A stretch of 64,000 nucleotides of DNA, taken from assembly GCF_030272615.1 (NCBI RefSeq), contig NC_081415.1, positions 374,371,392 to 374,435,391 on the forward strand, written 5' to 3'. Source of the DNA: Cryptomeria japonica. Taxonomy: Eukaryota > Streptophyta > Pinopsida > Cupressales > Cupressaceae. The notes under the pieces are model-generated. The model was not told where the DNA came from. It saw nothing but the letters and a program-made list of their open reading frames with translations, and searched no databases. Both the position numbers and the translations under genes were made by a program. Positions 10,469-21,645 of this stretch are shown in pieces (the first letter of the stretch is position 1; each line of letters opens with the position of its first letter).

Positions 10469-11636
10469 TGTTGGCATTTTTGTTGATTATGTTGTGATTG
10501 TCATTGATGGACACACACTTGTATTGAGATCCCCTTTATATGTATGAGCTCATGCTCAACCGGTATTTGTTCCAACTGGTATGTTGTATACTAGTCTCTA
10601 GACTAGTGATTTTGTAGAATGTGTTTCCCGATCTGAAGTGGCATGTCAACCCCAAGCGGTTCGTAGATCACAAGAGGTACGAGGGAGAAAAGTGGCACAA
10701 CACATTCTTACCAATCTTCATTTTTGTCAAACCGGCAACCGGTATTTTGTATGAACCGGTAATACTCTATGATGAGTTACCAACTAGCAGTTTGTGATGA
10801 GTTACCAATCTATCGATTGTTTGATGGTGCCGACACATTGATGGTGCTTTTTGTGTCATGTTACTGAGTATGTCTAGATTCATTGAACCTAGGAAATTGT
10901 AATGTAATCCTATTGGAACAACATCAAATCAGATTCCTTTAAAAGGACATCATGTCTAGGGTTTTAAGTTGTTGCTAAAAGGATTAATGTTGAGCTAGGG
11001 TTTAAGGTGGAAGTGGAGAACGATCTTATCTGAGAAGATCAAGTAGTAACTGTGAGAGAGAGAGAGAGAGAGAAGATTGAAGTAATGCTAGAATGCATTA
11101 GTTGTGAGCAATATTGGATCTAACCAAGAAGTTTGTGCTATTAGATAGATCAAACATTTGTTGATTACTCACATCTTTGACAAGTCTGTAGCCCTTAACC
11201 GGGTAGGCCTCAAAGCCTTTGTAAAATCCTCTAACAAGGTGGTTCACACATGTGAATCTAAAATCCTCTAACAAGGTAGTCTTTAATCAGACTTATCTCC
11301 TAACAGAGATTGAGATTCCTAATAGGATCTGTTTTGGTGAAGAACATTGTAAGACCTTAACTGGTCTGACCTTAACTAGTCTAGTTTCTATTCTGTAGAT
11401 AGTGACTTGTGAGTTCCATCTCACCGTGGTTTTTCCCAGTTGGGTTTCCACGTCAAATATGTTGTGTTATGGTTGCATTGCTTTTGTGGGTGAATGCTTT
11501 ATTCACATTTTGGCTTGCATGTGTGGTAACCGGTTTGACTATTAGACTGCTTTACCAGTTTATCTTCAGACTGTGTAAGTGTTTTAGTGTAGTAATTTTT
11601 GGCATACTAATTCACCCCACCTCTTAGTATTCATCA
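10469..11636 (+). mobile_element. Solo LTR inside element A gag (1168 bp)
   Basis: The segment runs from TGTTGGCATTTTTG to TAGTATTCATCA and is flanked by a perfect TSD, AAAAC (10464-10468 and 11637-11641). It has Copia LTR hallmarks: GGTTTTTCCCAGTTGGG near 11429 and TTCACCCCACCTC near 11611. A GA microsatellite lies near 11055-11075. No internal region is present, so it is a solo LTR. Removing it and one TSD rejoins the zinc-knuckle frame of gag. Strand is inferred from the order of the LTR motifs. Confidence 0.9.
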
Positions 11637-11641
11637 AAAAC

Positions 11642-11930
11642 TACATAATGAATGTGAAATACTATATTTATGGAAGATATGGACACCTATCTAATCAAGG
11701 CAAAACACAAACCGGTGTAGGATATGGAAAGGCTATTCAGAGGAATAATGTGACTTGTTATGCTTGTAACAAAATTAGACATATTGCCAAATTTTGTAGA
11801 AGCAAGACTTCACCGATAAATAATAAAGGATCTAGTTTGAAAGGCAAAGAAAAGGTAGATGAGGTAAAGCAAGAATTTTCAAAATGATGGATTAGGAAAA
11901 GAGATTAGAATGTTGATGAAACTATCTCTA
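11642..11930 (+). pseudogene. Gag-like protein, C-terminal zinc knuckles (element A)
   Basis: The frame resumes directly after the solo LTR's TSD with MNVKYYIYGRYGHLSNQ, a decayed third knuckle in which Cys residues have become Tyr. A fourth, CYACNKIRHIAKFC, follows near 11755, then a Lys/Ser-rich tail. The order and spacing match element B (27598-27275). The C-to-Y changes would abolish zinc binding in the third knuckle. Confidence 0.75.
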
Positions 11931-12286
11931 TACCAGTAGAACAGAGTAATCCTCTATCTACAGGAGATTCTTCATCCAACTGAGAAATAACCCTTTGGAG
12001 GTATTGTAGTAAGTTGAAAATCATGCAAATTACCCTTGGTCGATGGTGAGAAGATAGATTTCTTCTTTATCAATAGATGTGTTAATTTTTCACTTAACCA
12101 ACAAGCATTTAATGTTGTTGGTGAGAGAAATGTCATTATAAATTAGCTAATTTCCCTCATTTTTGATTCACCAAGCATTCAAATTAGAAGAGAGCACAAA
12201 AACAGAGCGAAGACATTCAAGGCGAAGGTGCAGAGTGATTTCTTCAAGCATTCAGAATATTTTCAGGCAACTAAAGGTATTTTTCA
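11931..12286 (+). other. Spacer between gag and ORF2 of element A
   Basis: About 350 bp with stops in all frames. No splice signals or ribosome-entry motif could be recognised. ORF2 begins at the ATG at 12287. Confidence 0.4.
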
Positions 12287-15200
12287 ATGGCTTCTTCTTT
12301 TGCTCCCGAGTTTAATCAGAACCCTACTATTGTGGAAAATGTGAAACACCCTAGGCCCGTATTTAAAATAATTCCCAAAGTAGCTAAGCAAGATGACTCT
12401 ATAGGGGAATTTTCAAAAATTCCTAAAGGTGTAGCTTTTGCAGAAGACCCTAGGATTTATATACATTGCAATATAGAAGAACTAGGTTCTGAAGAATTGA
12501 TGAAAATGTATACTAAAGTTATTTGTGATGAAAATAGTGTTATTAAACCCGAACACAAAATCATAGAAACTCTAGGTTTTGTGGAGATACAAAACATTCC
12601 CCAATTTCCAAAGGAAGTAGCAAGAATTATTTTGAGTAGAGCACATGGATAATTCTTATGGTTGGATTTTGTCTGCAAAATAACCTGGCAAGCAATTAGG
12701 GCAGTAACTGGTTTACCCTCAACCGATAACAAACCTGATAAAACAAAGAAGATTCCTAACAACAAAGTGATAACCCTAACTGGAGCAATATCTGACAATA
12801 GATCACTGAGAGTGAATGATATCAAAGACATCAATGTAAGATTTGTAAGTATGGTACTAGGATACAAGACTACACATGCAAGTAGGCTAAATTCAGTTTC
12901 TATTCTTTGTCTTAATAGTACTTATGAGATGGTTAAGAACAATGCAATGATAGATGTGTGTGAATGGCTAAAAAATGAACTCATTGATAATTTGAAAAGA
13001 TTAAAGGAGATAAGAAAGGGACATTCCGCTTTGGAAATCTTTTGGTATGCTTGATGTTGTATTTCACTAAGGAAATCCCCGATATTGGAGCTAAAGACTT
13101 TGGATATGATATAATGGTAGGAAAACAATTACAGGAAGCTTTTACCGACAGGGGAACTAAAAAGGACAACAACATAATTGAATACTTCAAAACCTTCCAA
13201 GCTAAAATGAAAACTAGAGAAAGACTACCACAGAGTGTAGTGGACAAATATAACAAAGAAATCTGTTTTGTTATCAAGAAAGATGAGACATGGATGGAAG
13301 TTGTACTCCCTTGGACTGTATGGGTGACTGAAATGGGATACGAGGTAGATCTTAACATTCTTGAGACATATGCAAAGGCTTTACTAGATGCACCAAGAGA
13401 GCCAATGGAACAAGTTTTTGGTAGTGCCGAGATTATTGAAAGTGATGTAAAAACATTGAAGCAAAGAAAGAAAAGAGAAAAATTTATTAGAGATGCTTCT
13501 AAGAAAGTTAAGGAAATCAAGGAAAATGTAATGAACATTAGTGGCATATCGGCTAGTGAGCTTGAAGGACTTCAATCAGAGGTACACATTTCACCGGTTG
13601 GCACATCTTCTGGAGCTGACAGTGACAAGGCAACTGAGTTTAAAAGAGTTGAAAGGAGGAAGAGAAAACCTTCACTGGTACTCTCTCCTTCACCTAAGAG
13701 AACAAGGACTTTGAGGAAGAAACAATAGTCAGTAAGGGGACCACCAAAGAAACTGACACCAAAGAAGAAACAATAACCCATTACCCCTTCTTTGAATGAT
13801 TTATTGAATGAGATAACTAATTATGGAAATTTGGCTAATGTACACCAACTGTATAACAAATTTAATGATTCTGATAGGGAAAGCATTGAGAACAGTATAA
13901 TGTTACATCTGGACATATGCAAAAAGGTTTTAATTAAAGTTGTGGATGACTTACCCAATGAATTGTATAGGATATTGGAAGCAAAAAGGATTACAGTGAT
14001 GGAATTAGATAAGAAACTGAAAGTTAAAAAACTTCTAGTTGTACATCCTATAAATTCAAAAGAGAAAATTGATGAATAAATTTATGAGGCTAATCGATCT
14101 ATTTTTGCCAGTGGACACCGACAAGTAATTTTAATGGCAGGAAGAGTAAAAGAGATTGTAGATGAGACTGTTGATAACTGAGATATATTTTTTGTGGAGA
14201 AGGAAAAACAAGAGGAAATGAACCGACCAATGAAGACATTTAAAGTATATCAAAAGGATAAGGACAAGGGAAAAAGAAAAATTGGTGGTATTCCAAACAT
14301 CAAGATCACTGACAATTTACCGCCACCTTTCGATACTGCATCAATACATACAGATGATCCACCGGTTATTGACACTGAAGGTGTTACACATGATGACACA
14401 AATCCTAAATCTAAGATACTCTTCACCATGAATGTGGATACCCAAGAAGTAAATATTGTTGTAGATAAGGACAGTGCAGAGGTTAAGGAAGACAATTTTG
14501 ACAATGGCAACTTGGCTGAGAAACCAGTAGAGACTGTTGAGGTTGAGATCCCAACCCAAATAGAGGAACCATTAGAAATGAGTTACTGATAGTTGAACTT
14601 ACTGATAAACCTATTGAGGCAGAGGTACATACTAAGGCAGAGAAATAGGCAATCACTATGACATCAAAGTAGTCTGAGAAATCCTTGCTAGTTGAGATGC
14701 AAACATAGACTGATCCTCCGGAGGTAAACACAAGTAAAATGGTTACAACTGATGGAAGCGCAGAGGTAATAAAGGCAATTGGTCAGACATCTGACACATC
14801 AGCAAGTGAATTTAGACCTACTAATGTTACAGAGGTACTTTTGGATTCAATAAAAAAGATAATGGATTGCAATGCTTTGGCCTACAAGGAAATTGATAAC
14901 ACTGTACCAATTCTTAAATTGATTGCACCAAAATGTAACATAGATCACATTAAGGATTCTTTAGGTAAATTGGACACATTGTCCAAATTTATTGCTGACA
15001 ATGTAATAATGATTGATAAAGTGAATGAGGATATAATAAAGGAGAGAGTTGAAAAAAAGGACAAATTCTTTGATGATACCATAAAGAAGTGCATTGAACA
15101 CCTGAATACATTATTACCGGCACTGAACTCTACTATTTTGGAGTACAAAGAGCTATACAAGGAAACATTGAAACCTCACCTTCTGACAGCGGACATAGAC

Positions 15201-15596
15201 AAGGAGATCAATAAAATACAGAAATAAATTGATGACATAGCTGATAACATAATTGGTTCATCTGGTCACATATTAGTTCTTGAGCAAGAGATGGCAGGTT
15301 TTGAGGAAAAATTAGAGAAACTTGAGAAAGAAAAGACAAGGATAAGGTCTAATGCCAAAGAGCTTAAAGATAAACTTGGTCCTAACTTGGAAAATCTTAT
15401 TTCTCAGAGAATAGAAATAACAAAGGCATTACTTCAGGGAGAACGATCACCAAAAGATCACATGCATCATCTCACTAGCACGATCCAATAGATTGGGGCA
15501 ACCTTGAATGACAACAATAGGTTTATGCAGAGTCTAAAGTTGGTTTTAGCAGATATCTTTCAGATTGTAACCAACCGGTTACAAACTTTGAGGTGA
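12287..15596 (+). pseudogene. ORF2 of element A: long protein of unknown function, conserved in element B
   Basis: About 1,100 codons, broken by two frameshifts (near 13035 and 14590-14700) and about ten stops. The N-terminal part (12287-13030) is globular with GVAFAEDPRIYIHCNIEELG and ILSRAHG followed by WLD. The middle (13042-13730) has MGYEVDLNILETYAKALLDA and then a Lys/Arg-rich linker. A second globular stretch (13790-14080) contains LHLDICKKVLIKV. A Thr/Asp/Glu-rich linker (14190-14730) leads to a coiled-coil C-terminus (14740-15600) with GHILVLEQEMAGFEEKLEKL. Element B carries the same segments in the same order. It has no protease, integrase or polymerase motif. I do not recognise the family; the N-terminal part loosely resembles transposon-borne 'plant transposon protein' ORFs. 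It sits where pol would be. Confidence 0.72.
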
Positions 15597-15783
15597 AATT
15601 TTTGTACTCATTTGACAATTTTTGACAACCTTTGTCATTGATGTCAAAGGGGGATTAGTGGAGAGAAAAATGCTTATTTAGAGGAGATCATTTGCTTAGG
15701 GGGAGCAAATATTTTTGGAAACTTTTTGGACTTCATTTTTTGGAACAGTTTTTGGGTTTTTCTCATGAGTGTTGCCATCAATG
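15597..15783 (+). other. 3' region of element A with internal PPT-like tract
   Basis: It contains TTGATGTCAAAGGGGGA near 15640 and a second G-rich tract, TTAGGGGGAGCAAA, near 15698. Both resemble the polypurine tract used at 17949-17960. Repeated PPT-like motifs upstream of the real one are typical of Sirevirus-like Copia elements. It ends in the TSD CAATG of the following insertion. Confidence 0.6.
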
Positions 15784-17941
15784 TGTCGTGCCCAAACTTT
15801 TGGGCAAAAATGAAACAACAATTTTTATTTTTTTTAAACAACATGAACTCACAACATATCCTACATTATAATAACTTCATTAGAGTTTTTTCTTATCTAG
15901 GATGTAAATAAAATTGTTAACTAAGGTTGGGTTAATTAACCAACTCGAACGAGAGACTTTATTTGGTGGAGATTAATTAGTGTCATGGATTAGTTAGCTA
16001 GTTCAATTATGCTAATTAAATATGAGGGTTAATTGGTTATCTTAATGTATTAAATCATTCCTGACCATTTAATGACAATGCTATTAATTAATTGATGCAC
16101 ACGCAAATTTATTATTTAAATCCAACCGATAAGGGTTCAAATTCCTATAATGCCATTTGCCCACTAAATCTGATATTAAGCTAAAGCCAATTTTAATTTC
16201 CCTAAACCCTTAATTTTGATGATTTAATTAATCCGGCCAATATTTGCCTTAAGGACTAGGATTCCAAAGAAAATAATTAATAGTCTTCAATTATAAATTT
16301 GCTTCCAGTTTTTACTTTAATGACCATATACATTCGAGTATTTTTAATAACTGCAAAAATATCCCTAGCTTAATCATTTAAATCAACTATGACATTAATT
16401 CCTCCATTTTAAATTTTAAGAGAAAAGGCTACACAAAAATTTAATTCTCTAAACAAATTAATAAATTTCTTTCTTTAAATAACTCTTATGACTAAAGTCA
16501 TGTGGGGGAAATTTTTCTTCAAAATTGTAAGGCATTACCCCCCCCTTTTGGTTTATTTTAATTTTAATTCAAATTTTAAATTTTAAACCCTAAATAGGGT
16601 TGAGTAAATTTTCCTTATAACTGATTTTTAAATTCGCTTTAAAAATCTCTTATTCTTAAAATGCTAACCCTAAAACTGGTTTTCCTCCAAAAAAATTTCT
16701 CCAAAAAAAAATCTCCAAGGATGGAGAGTGGGTGATTAGCTCACTAAGATTCCATTCCTAGTGTAAGAAGGCCTCTCTCACTCCTTCCAACCTCTTTGAT
16801 AGAGTGAGGGATCCCCCATTGGATTGGTCTTCCCTAGGTCTTACACACTCCCTAACCTAGGTACCTAGAGAAGGGAAATGGAATGGGGAAGAGGGATTAC
16901 TCCCATCAAGAAGGTTATCCTACCAAGGATGGCACTCCTATAGATGGAATTCGTCCATCTTGGGAAAACCACATTTTTGGGTGGTTAAACAAGTCCTAAG
17001 GGAAGGACACATGGCCAATTTTGGCCTTCACCCATAGGTACCCCATGAGGCCTAATAGAAATGCTCTAAAATTGACTCTAGGAGTTGATTTGACCCTCAG
17101 AAAGTCCACCTAAAGTTAACCTATAGGTCAACTCTGAGTTGATCCTCCTTGTGGCTCACTAACCTAGATTTCTTGGTTCCTTCAAGGATAATTAGGAGAT
17201 ATAATAATTAACAAAAAATAAAACTCTCCAAAAAAGGTGACATAACAAATTGCCAACACAACATACTACATAGGTGTCAAGTGACACTACAAAATAATTC
17301 CACATCATAATACACACGTGGCAATTGTCCCTTAAACGATTTAAACAATTCAATAAATACAATTTACACTCATGCAACATTTTACATTTACGAATAAAAT
17401 ACAATACATATGGGGTGTTGCCTCTCCAAATAGACAACCCCTAGTTTTACGAACGCACATAGGCCTAGGCTTGATTCTCCATAATATTTCCATGGTCACA
17501 TGGATAATTTCCTGCACATCTCAATTTAAGCATTAGTACTTCCCAATAGCCTCATATAATATAAAACACATAATTAGAATACAATACATTCATTCTGCAT
17601 AGACTTGTCATTATAAAATACAATTTGTCACAAATCAAAGCAATTCATCATAATCCTCAAAATTTGATCCATTTACAAGATATGCAAACATATTTCTAGC
17701 ATTATAACAAATCCTGAAATTCAGATAATAACATACATCATCACAATGTTACCCTAATCTAGAATCATATAATATTCTATAACCACAAGGCATAGAAATG
17801 AAGCATCAATATATATCAATATTACCAAAATCGTGGGACCATATAAAGTTCTATATCCATAGTGTGTCAAAACTAGCATCCATAATAGTTCCAATATGAA
17901 AATAATTGAAGAGATAGGATGGGTCGGGGTAGGGCCTCACA
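15784..17941. mobile_element. LTR-like insertion (2158 bp) in the 3' region of element A
   Basis: It is bounded by TGTCGTGCCC and GGGCCTCACA (TG...CA ends) with a perfect TSD, CAATG (15779-15783 and 17942-17946). Removing it restores the usual text before a Copia polypurine tract. No coding sequence is seen. The ends, read either way, resemble Ty3/gypsy LTRs more than the TGTTGGC-type Copia LTRs nearby. With no internal repeat evident it is best read as a long solo LTR. Orientation is unknown. Confidence 0.75.
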
Positions 17942-17948
17942 CAATGCC

Positions 17949-17960
17949 AAAGGGGAAGAT
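17949..17960 (+). promoter_or_regulatory. Polypurine tract of element A
   Basis: AAAGGGGAAGAT directly precedes the 3' LTR start TGTTGGCATT. It is the plus-strand primer site. Confidence 0.85.
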
Positions 17961-18789
17961 TGTTGGCATTCTACACTCTTATGAGAATAGTTGATGTTGT
18001 CATTGATGGAAACCAACTAGAAACCAACTAACAATCATCTGGTAACCCACGAGCAGTTACCGGCACCGACAATAGACTTCTACATACACTGGTAGGCACT
18101 TCACCGGCAGCGGCAAAAATGCATACCTGCACTCAAGCTGACATGGAATAAACTTTGTTTATTGTTTTATATTGTAATTATCTTTTGTAAAAGCCGACAT
18201 GGAATATTGTAAAAGACTCATATATATATGTGTGAGATCTTATAAGTCATTTGGATATATGAGATGAGAAGATATAGAGATGATAAGAAAGAGAGAATAG
18301 ATGATATTTTTGTATAAGGTGATATAGTTGATAGCGAAGGTTTTTGGTAATAAACTAAGCTTAAACCGATACTGGACCTGGAATAGTTGATGTTGATCTG
18401 AAGTAGTACATTGTATTGGATTTTGATAATCCATTTTGTAAATCAGTGAGACTTCAGTTTTGTATTTGAGCAGTGAGCTCTAGGCTGCTAGCCTTCCTGC
18501 ATGTACAAACCCCTCATTATAATATTTATTCATTGGCCAGTGAGTGAATATTGTGGGTCACAAATCCCACTGAGGTTTTTCCCACACCAAGTTTCCTCAT
18601 TAAATATCTTGTGTTATGGTGTTTTCTCTATGTTGTCTCTTTTATTCTTATTTTCTGCATTAATTCTTATTTACCGGTACACTATTTTGGGATACAAAGT
18701 TCTTAATAAGTTTAAATATTCTGCTAACCGATTAGACATTGATTCACCCCCCCCTCTCAGTGTCTTTGGGACTATCATTGATCATAACA
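17961..18789 (+). repeat. 3' LTR of element A
   Basis: It matches the 5' LTR throughout with scattered substitutions, mostly transitions. It ends ATCATAACA, keeping the CA terminus lost from the 5' copy. A TATA-like box (ATATATATATG) is near 18220. The TSD GAGGG follows at 18790. Confidence 0.92.
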
Positions 18790-18794
18790 GAGGG

Positions 18795-19604
18795 TAGTAT
18801 GGAGTGGAAAAGTGATGGTTAATATGAACGCGGTTAGAAAGTTCATGAATAGCTTGGTTCTTGAAATGACGCCCATTATCTGTGGCAATGGAAAGGGGAA
18901 CACTGTAGCGGTAGATAATGTATTTAAGGATGAATCTAGCAATCCATTTTCTAGTGAATTGGGTGAGGAGGAATGACTTCAATCCATTTTGTGAAATATT
19001 CTATGATAGTGATAATGAATTTATGGTCATTGGAAGAAAGAGGGTGAATCTTGCTTATGAGATCGAGTCCCCACTAACAAAAGGGCCAAGGAGTCACGAT
19101 CGGTTGAAGTTCTTGAGCTAGTGCATGAATGAGGTCTCCATGAATCTGACATTGCTTACATTTCTTGACAAACTGATATGAGTCTTTTTCCATAGTGGGC
19201 CAGTAGTATCTAGTCCTGATAAGTTTCTTGGTTAAGGTCAAACCACTAGAATGGGCACCACATATACCTTCATAAACCTCTCATAATAAAATCTAAGCTT
19301 CAACACTTTTTAAACATATAAGAAGAGTTCCATCTAGACCTTTATGGTAAAGGGTATCGGCTAAAATAACATAGCGAGAAGATTGGTGAATGAAAGTATG
19401 ACATTGATTATTGGAAAGGTCAGGGGGAAGATTATTGTTGTGAAGATATGTAAAAATGTCACTGTACCAAGGGGAATCAGGACCAACGACACATATCATC
19501 TTGGCAAAAGTGATCTCATATGAGGGAATCAAAAGGTTATCCACCAAGAACTCATAGCGGGTTTCATTATGTGGTAGATAAATTATTGAAGAAATAGTAA
19601 CCAT
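18795..19604 (-). pseudogene. Integrase N-terminal half of element G
   Basis: Reading leftward, 19604-19293 holds the pre-integrase region (QSSRYVILADTLYHKG). Next comes the zinc-binding module with YYWPTMEKDSYQFVKKC and CQIHGDLIH, then the core start WGLDLISKIHP, which carries the first catalytic Asp (about 19060). A frameshift follows near 18995. The second catalytic Asp is in SIATDNGRHFKNQ (about 18875). The core stops at 18795, where element A entered, and resumes at 8796. Several TAG stops replace Gln or Trp codons. The motif set is that of plant Tat-type gypsy integrases. Confidence 0.85.
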
Positions 19605-20590
19605 GGCATCTGCAGCTTGATTGTTTTCTCTTGAAATCTGCTCAAAGATTATCTTTGTGAAGTATTATTTGAAGTCATCTACCATTTTTTTACAAGGCAA
19701 TAATTTTTTATCTTTTGTCTAGTAGTCATCATTTGTTTGATGAATTACAAGTTGAGAGTCCCCAAAAACATGAAGTTCCTAGATATTCCATTGAACTGCA
19801 ATTCATAAACCCGTTGTTAATGCCTCATACTTTGCTATGTTATTGGTGTAAGGAAATGAAAACCAATAGGATTTAGGAATGGAATCCGCTTGAGGTGTGA
19901 TAAAGAGGATGCCAACTCCTATGTCATGCTACGTGTATGAACCATCAAAGTATAATTGCCAAGGCTTTGTGTGTGTCATTGTCAGAATGGATTCATTTGG
20001 AAACTCTGAAGTCATAGGAGTGTGATCAATCATGAGTGCATCTGCCAATTGATCTACAATAACTTGTCCTTTGATTTCTTTTCTATCAACATATTCAATG
20101 TTAAATTCAATCAAAATTATAACCCATTTAGCCAATCTGCCAGTGAGTGTTGCCTTATTGAGAAGATATTTTAGTGGATCTATCCTTGCAACGAGATTAA
20201 TTTTATGAGTTAACATGTAATGTCATAATTTTTGTGAGGAAAAAACCACATAAAGACATGCATGATCAATCAGTGTGTAGTTAAGCTCATAGCCAACCAA
20301 AGTATGACTAATGTAATATACTGCTCTTTCTTTGCCTTCATTCTCCTATTGTGCCAAGAGTACCCCTAGTGTTGTTTGTGTAGCTTATATGTAGAGTAAT
20401 AGGGGTTTTCCTAGAATTGGCAGCATCAAAACTAGTGGGTTAAGGAGATAATCTTTGAGTATCTAAAAAGCCTCTTGACATTTATCATCTTACTTGAATT
20501 TGATATTTTTATGGAGTATATGTTGAGAAGGATGATATTTATCTACAAGTTGAGGAATGAATCTTTGTATAGACTGGAGTCTTCCCTATA
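19605..20590 (-). pseudogene. RNase H and second plant-type RNase H of element G
   Basis: The first part (about 20590-20000) is the RT-linked RNase H, with YYISHTLVGYELNYT and then RIDPLKYLLNKATLTGRLAKW (near 20160) and IEYVDRKEIKG. Downstream comes a second, distinct RNase H: WQLYFDGSYT (19929-19958) followed by GVGILFITP and TNNIAKYEALTTG. The DGS and 'TNN.A.YEA' motifs mark the additional RNase H found in the plant Tat lineage. Numerous in-frame stops are present. The element is therefore assigned to Tat; which named family it is closest to cannot be told by eye. Confidence 0.82.
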
Positions 20591-21645
20591 AAGACTAAAG
20601 TTGACTGATATTATTTAGTGGTGGCATTTCTAATATAGCTCTGACTTTTGTTGGATTGGCTTTAATCCCTCTCTTTGAGACAATGTATCCAAGGAGCTTC
20701 CCAAAGATTACTCCAAAGACACACTTCTTAGGATTTAATCTAACTTTATATTTTTCTAACCAATCAAAGATCACTGAAAGGATGTCCAAATGTGTTTCTC
20801 TTTCTAATGATTTACCTAGGAGGTCATCAACATAATCTTCCATGGTAACATGCATAAGATCATGAAAGATGGTAATCATAGATCTTTGGTATGTAGCACC
20901 TGCATTCTTTAGTCCGAAGGGTATGAGAGTCTAGCAGGAAGTTCCCCAAGGACATGTGAATGTTATTTTGTGTTGATCCTTAGGTGCTATTTTTATCTGG
21001 TTGTAGCCAAAAAATCCATCCATTAAAGATAACATTCCATGATTAGCTATAAGATCCACTATCAAGTCAATATTTGGAAATGAAAATTCATATTTAGGGG
21101 AAGCTTTGTTGATGTCTCTGAAATCCATACATATTTTGATGTTGTGATCTGGCTTGCTAACAGATACTAAGTTAGAGATCCACTTGGGGTAATCAATTGG
21201 TCTTATGAATCCAACACCCAATAGTTTCTCAAGTTCTACCTTTACTAATAATGCCACTTGCAGATGCATTTTCCTCAATTTATGTTTCATTGGCTTTGCT
21301 CCTGGTGTAACTGTCAAATGGTGCATAACTAGATCAAGATCTAAGCCAGGCATATCCACATATGACCATGCAAAATTAATTTGTCATTCTATGAAGAAAC
21401 TTGTGAATTTTGGTCTTTGTTTTTCTATCAGGGACAGTGCTAAGAATATGTTGTGCGGAATCTCTTATGTGCCAATGTTTGTCTTGATAGTTTCCTCCAC
21501 CAACATGGATGATTTTTTTTCATATGATGTCATTAGGAGAATTTCAAGCCTTCCATCTTCGAGTACCTCAGAGAGGTTTTCACCTTCAGATGCATCTTTT
21601 CTTTTTACTTTTTTAAGTTAGACAATGCCACAGTGTGGTTTTCAC
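20591..21645 (-). pseudogene. Reverse transcriptase of element G
   Basis: Going leftward: a pre-RT segment, then YVDMPGLDLDLV, KVELEKLLGVGFIRPIDYP, ICMDFRDINKASPK, LMDGFFGYNQIKIAP (first catalytic Asp) and TFTCPWGTSC. A TAG stop follows near 20931, then PFGLKNAGATYQR. The polymerase signature YVDDLL lies near 20830. GYIVSKRGIKANPTKV marks the end of the palm and thumb. Length and order are normal for Ty3/gypsy RT; the breaks are point stops and not rearrangements. Confidence 0.88.

Larger units (their letters stand above)
8797..18789 (+). mobile_element. Element A: non-autonomous Copia-type LTR element with gag and long ORF2
   Basis: This is a plus-strand element with LTRs at 8797-9626 and 17961-18789. 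It has an initiator-Met primer site (9629), a gag-like ORF (9698 on), a second ORF (12287-15596) and a polypurine tract (17949-17960). The flanking TSDs are GTGGG (8792-8796) and GAGGG (18790-18794), and the insertion splits G's integrase. Two solo LTRs sit inside it; without them and their TSDs A is about 6.66 kb. No protease, integrase, RT or RNase H motif is found between gag and the 3' LTR. It closely parallels element B in organisation and in both ORFs. Confidence 0.88.

Noticed and set aside
12457-13575. Minus-strand open frames of up to 188 aa
   Set aside because: They mirror ORF2 of element A, whose plus-strand frame has a matching homologue in element B; the minus frames do not.
12287-15596. 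ORF2 as a degraded pol (protease, integrase or RT)
   Set aside because: No DSG, HTDLCGP-like, PQQNG or YVDD motif is present in any frame, although such motifs survive in far more damaged elements nearby.
8797-18789. Reading A as a host gene region with unknown exons
   Set aside because: The LTR pair, primer site, polypurine tract and TSDs place the ORFs inside a retroelement.
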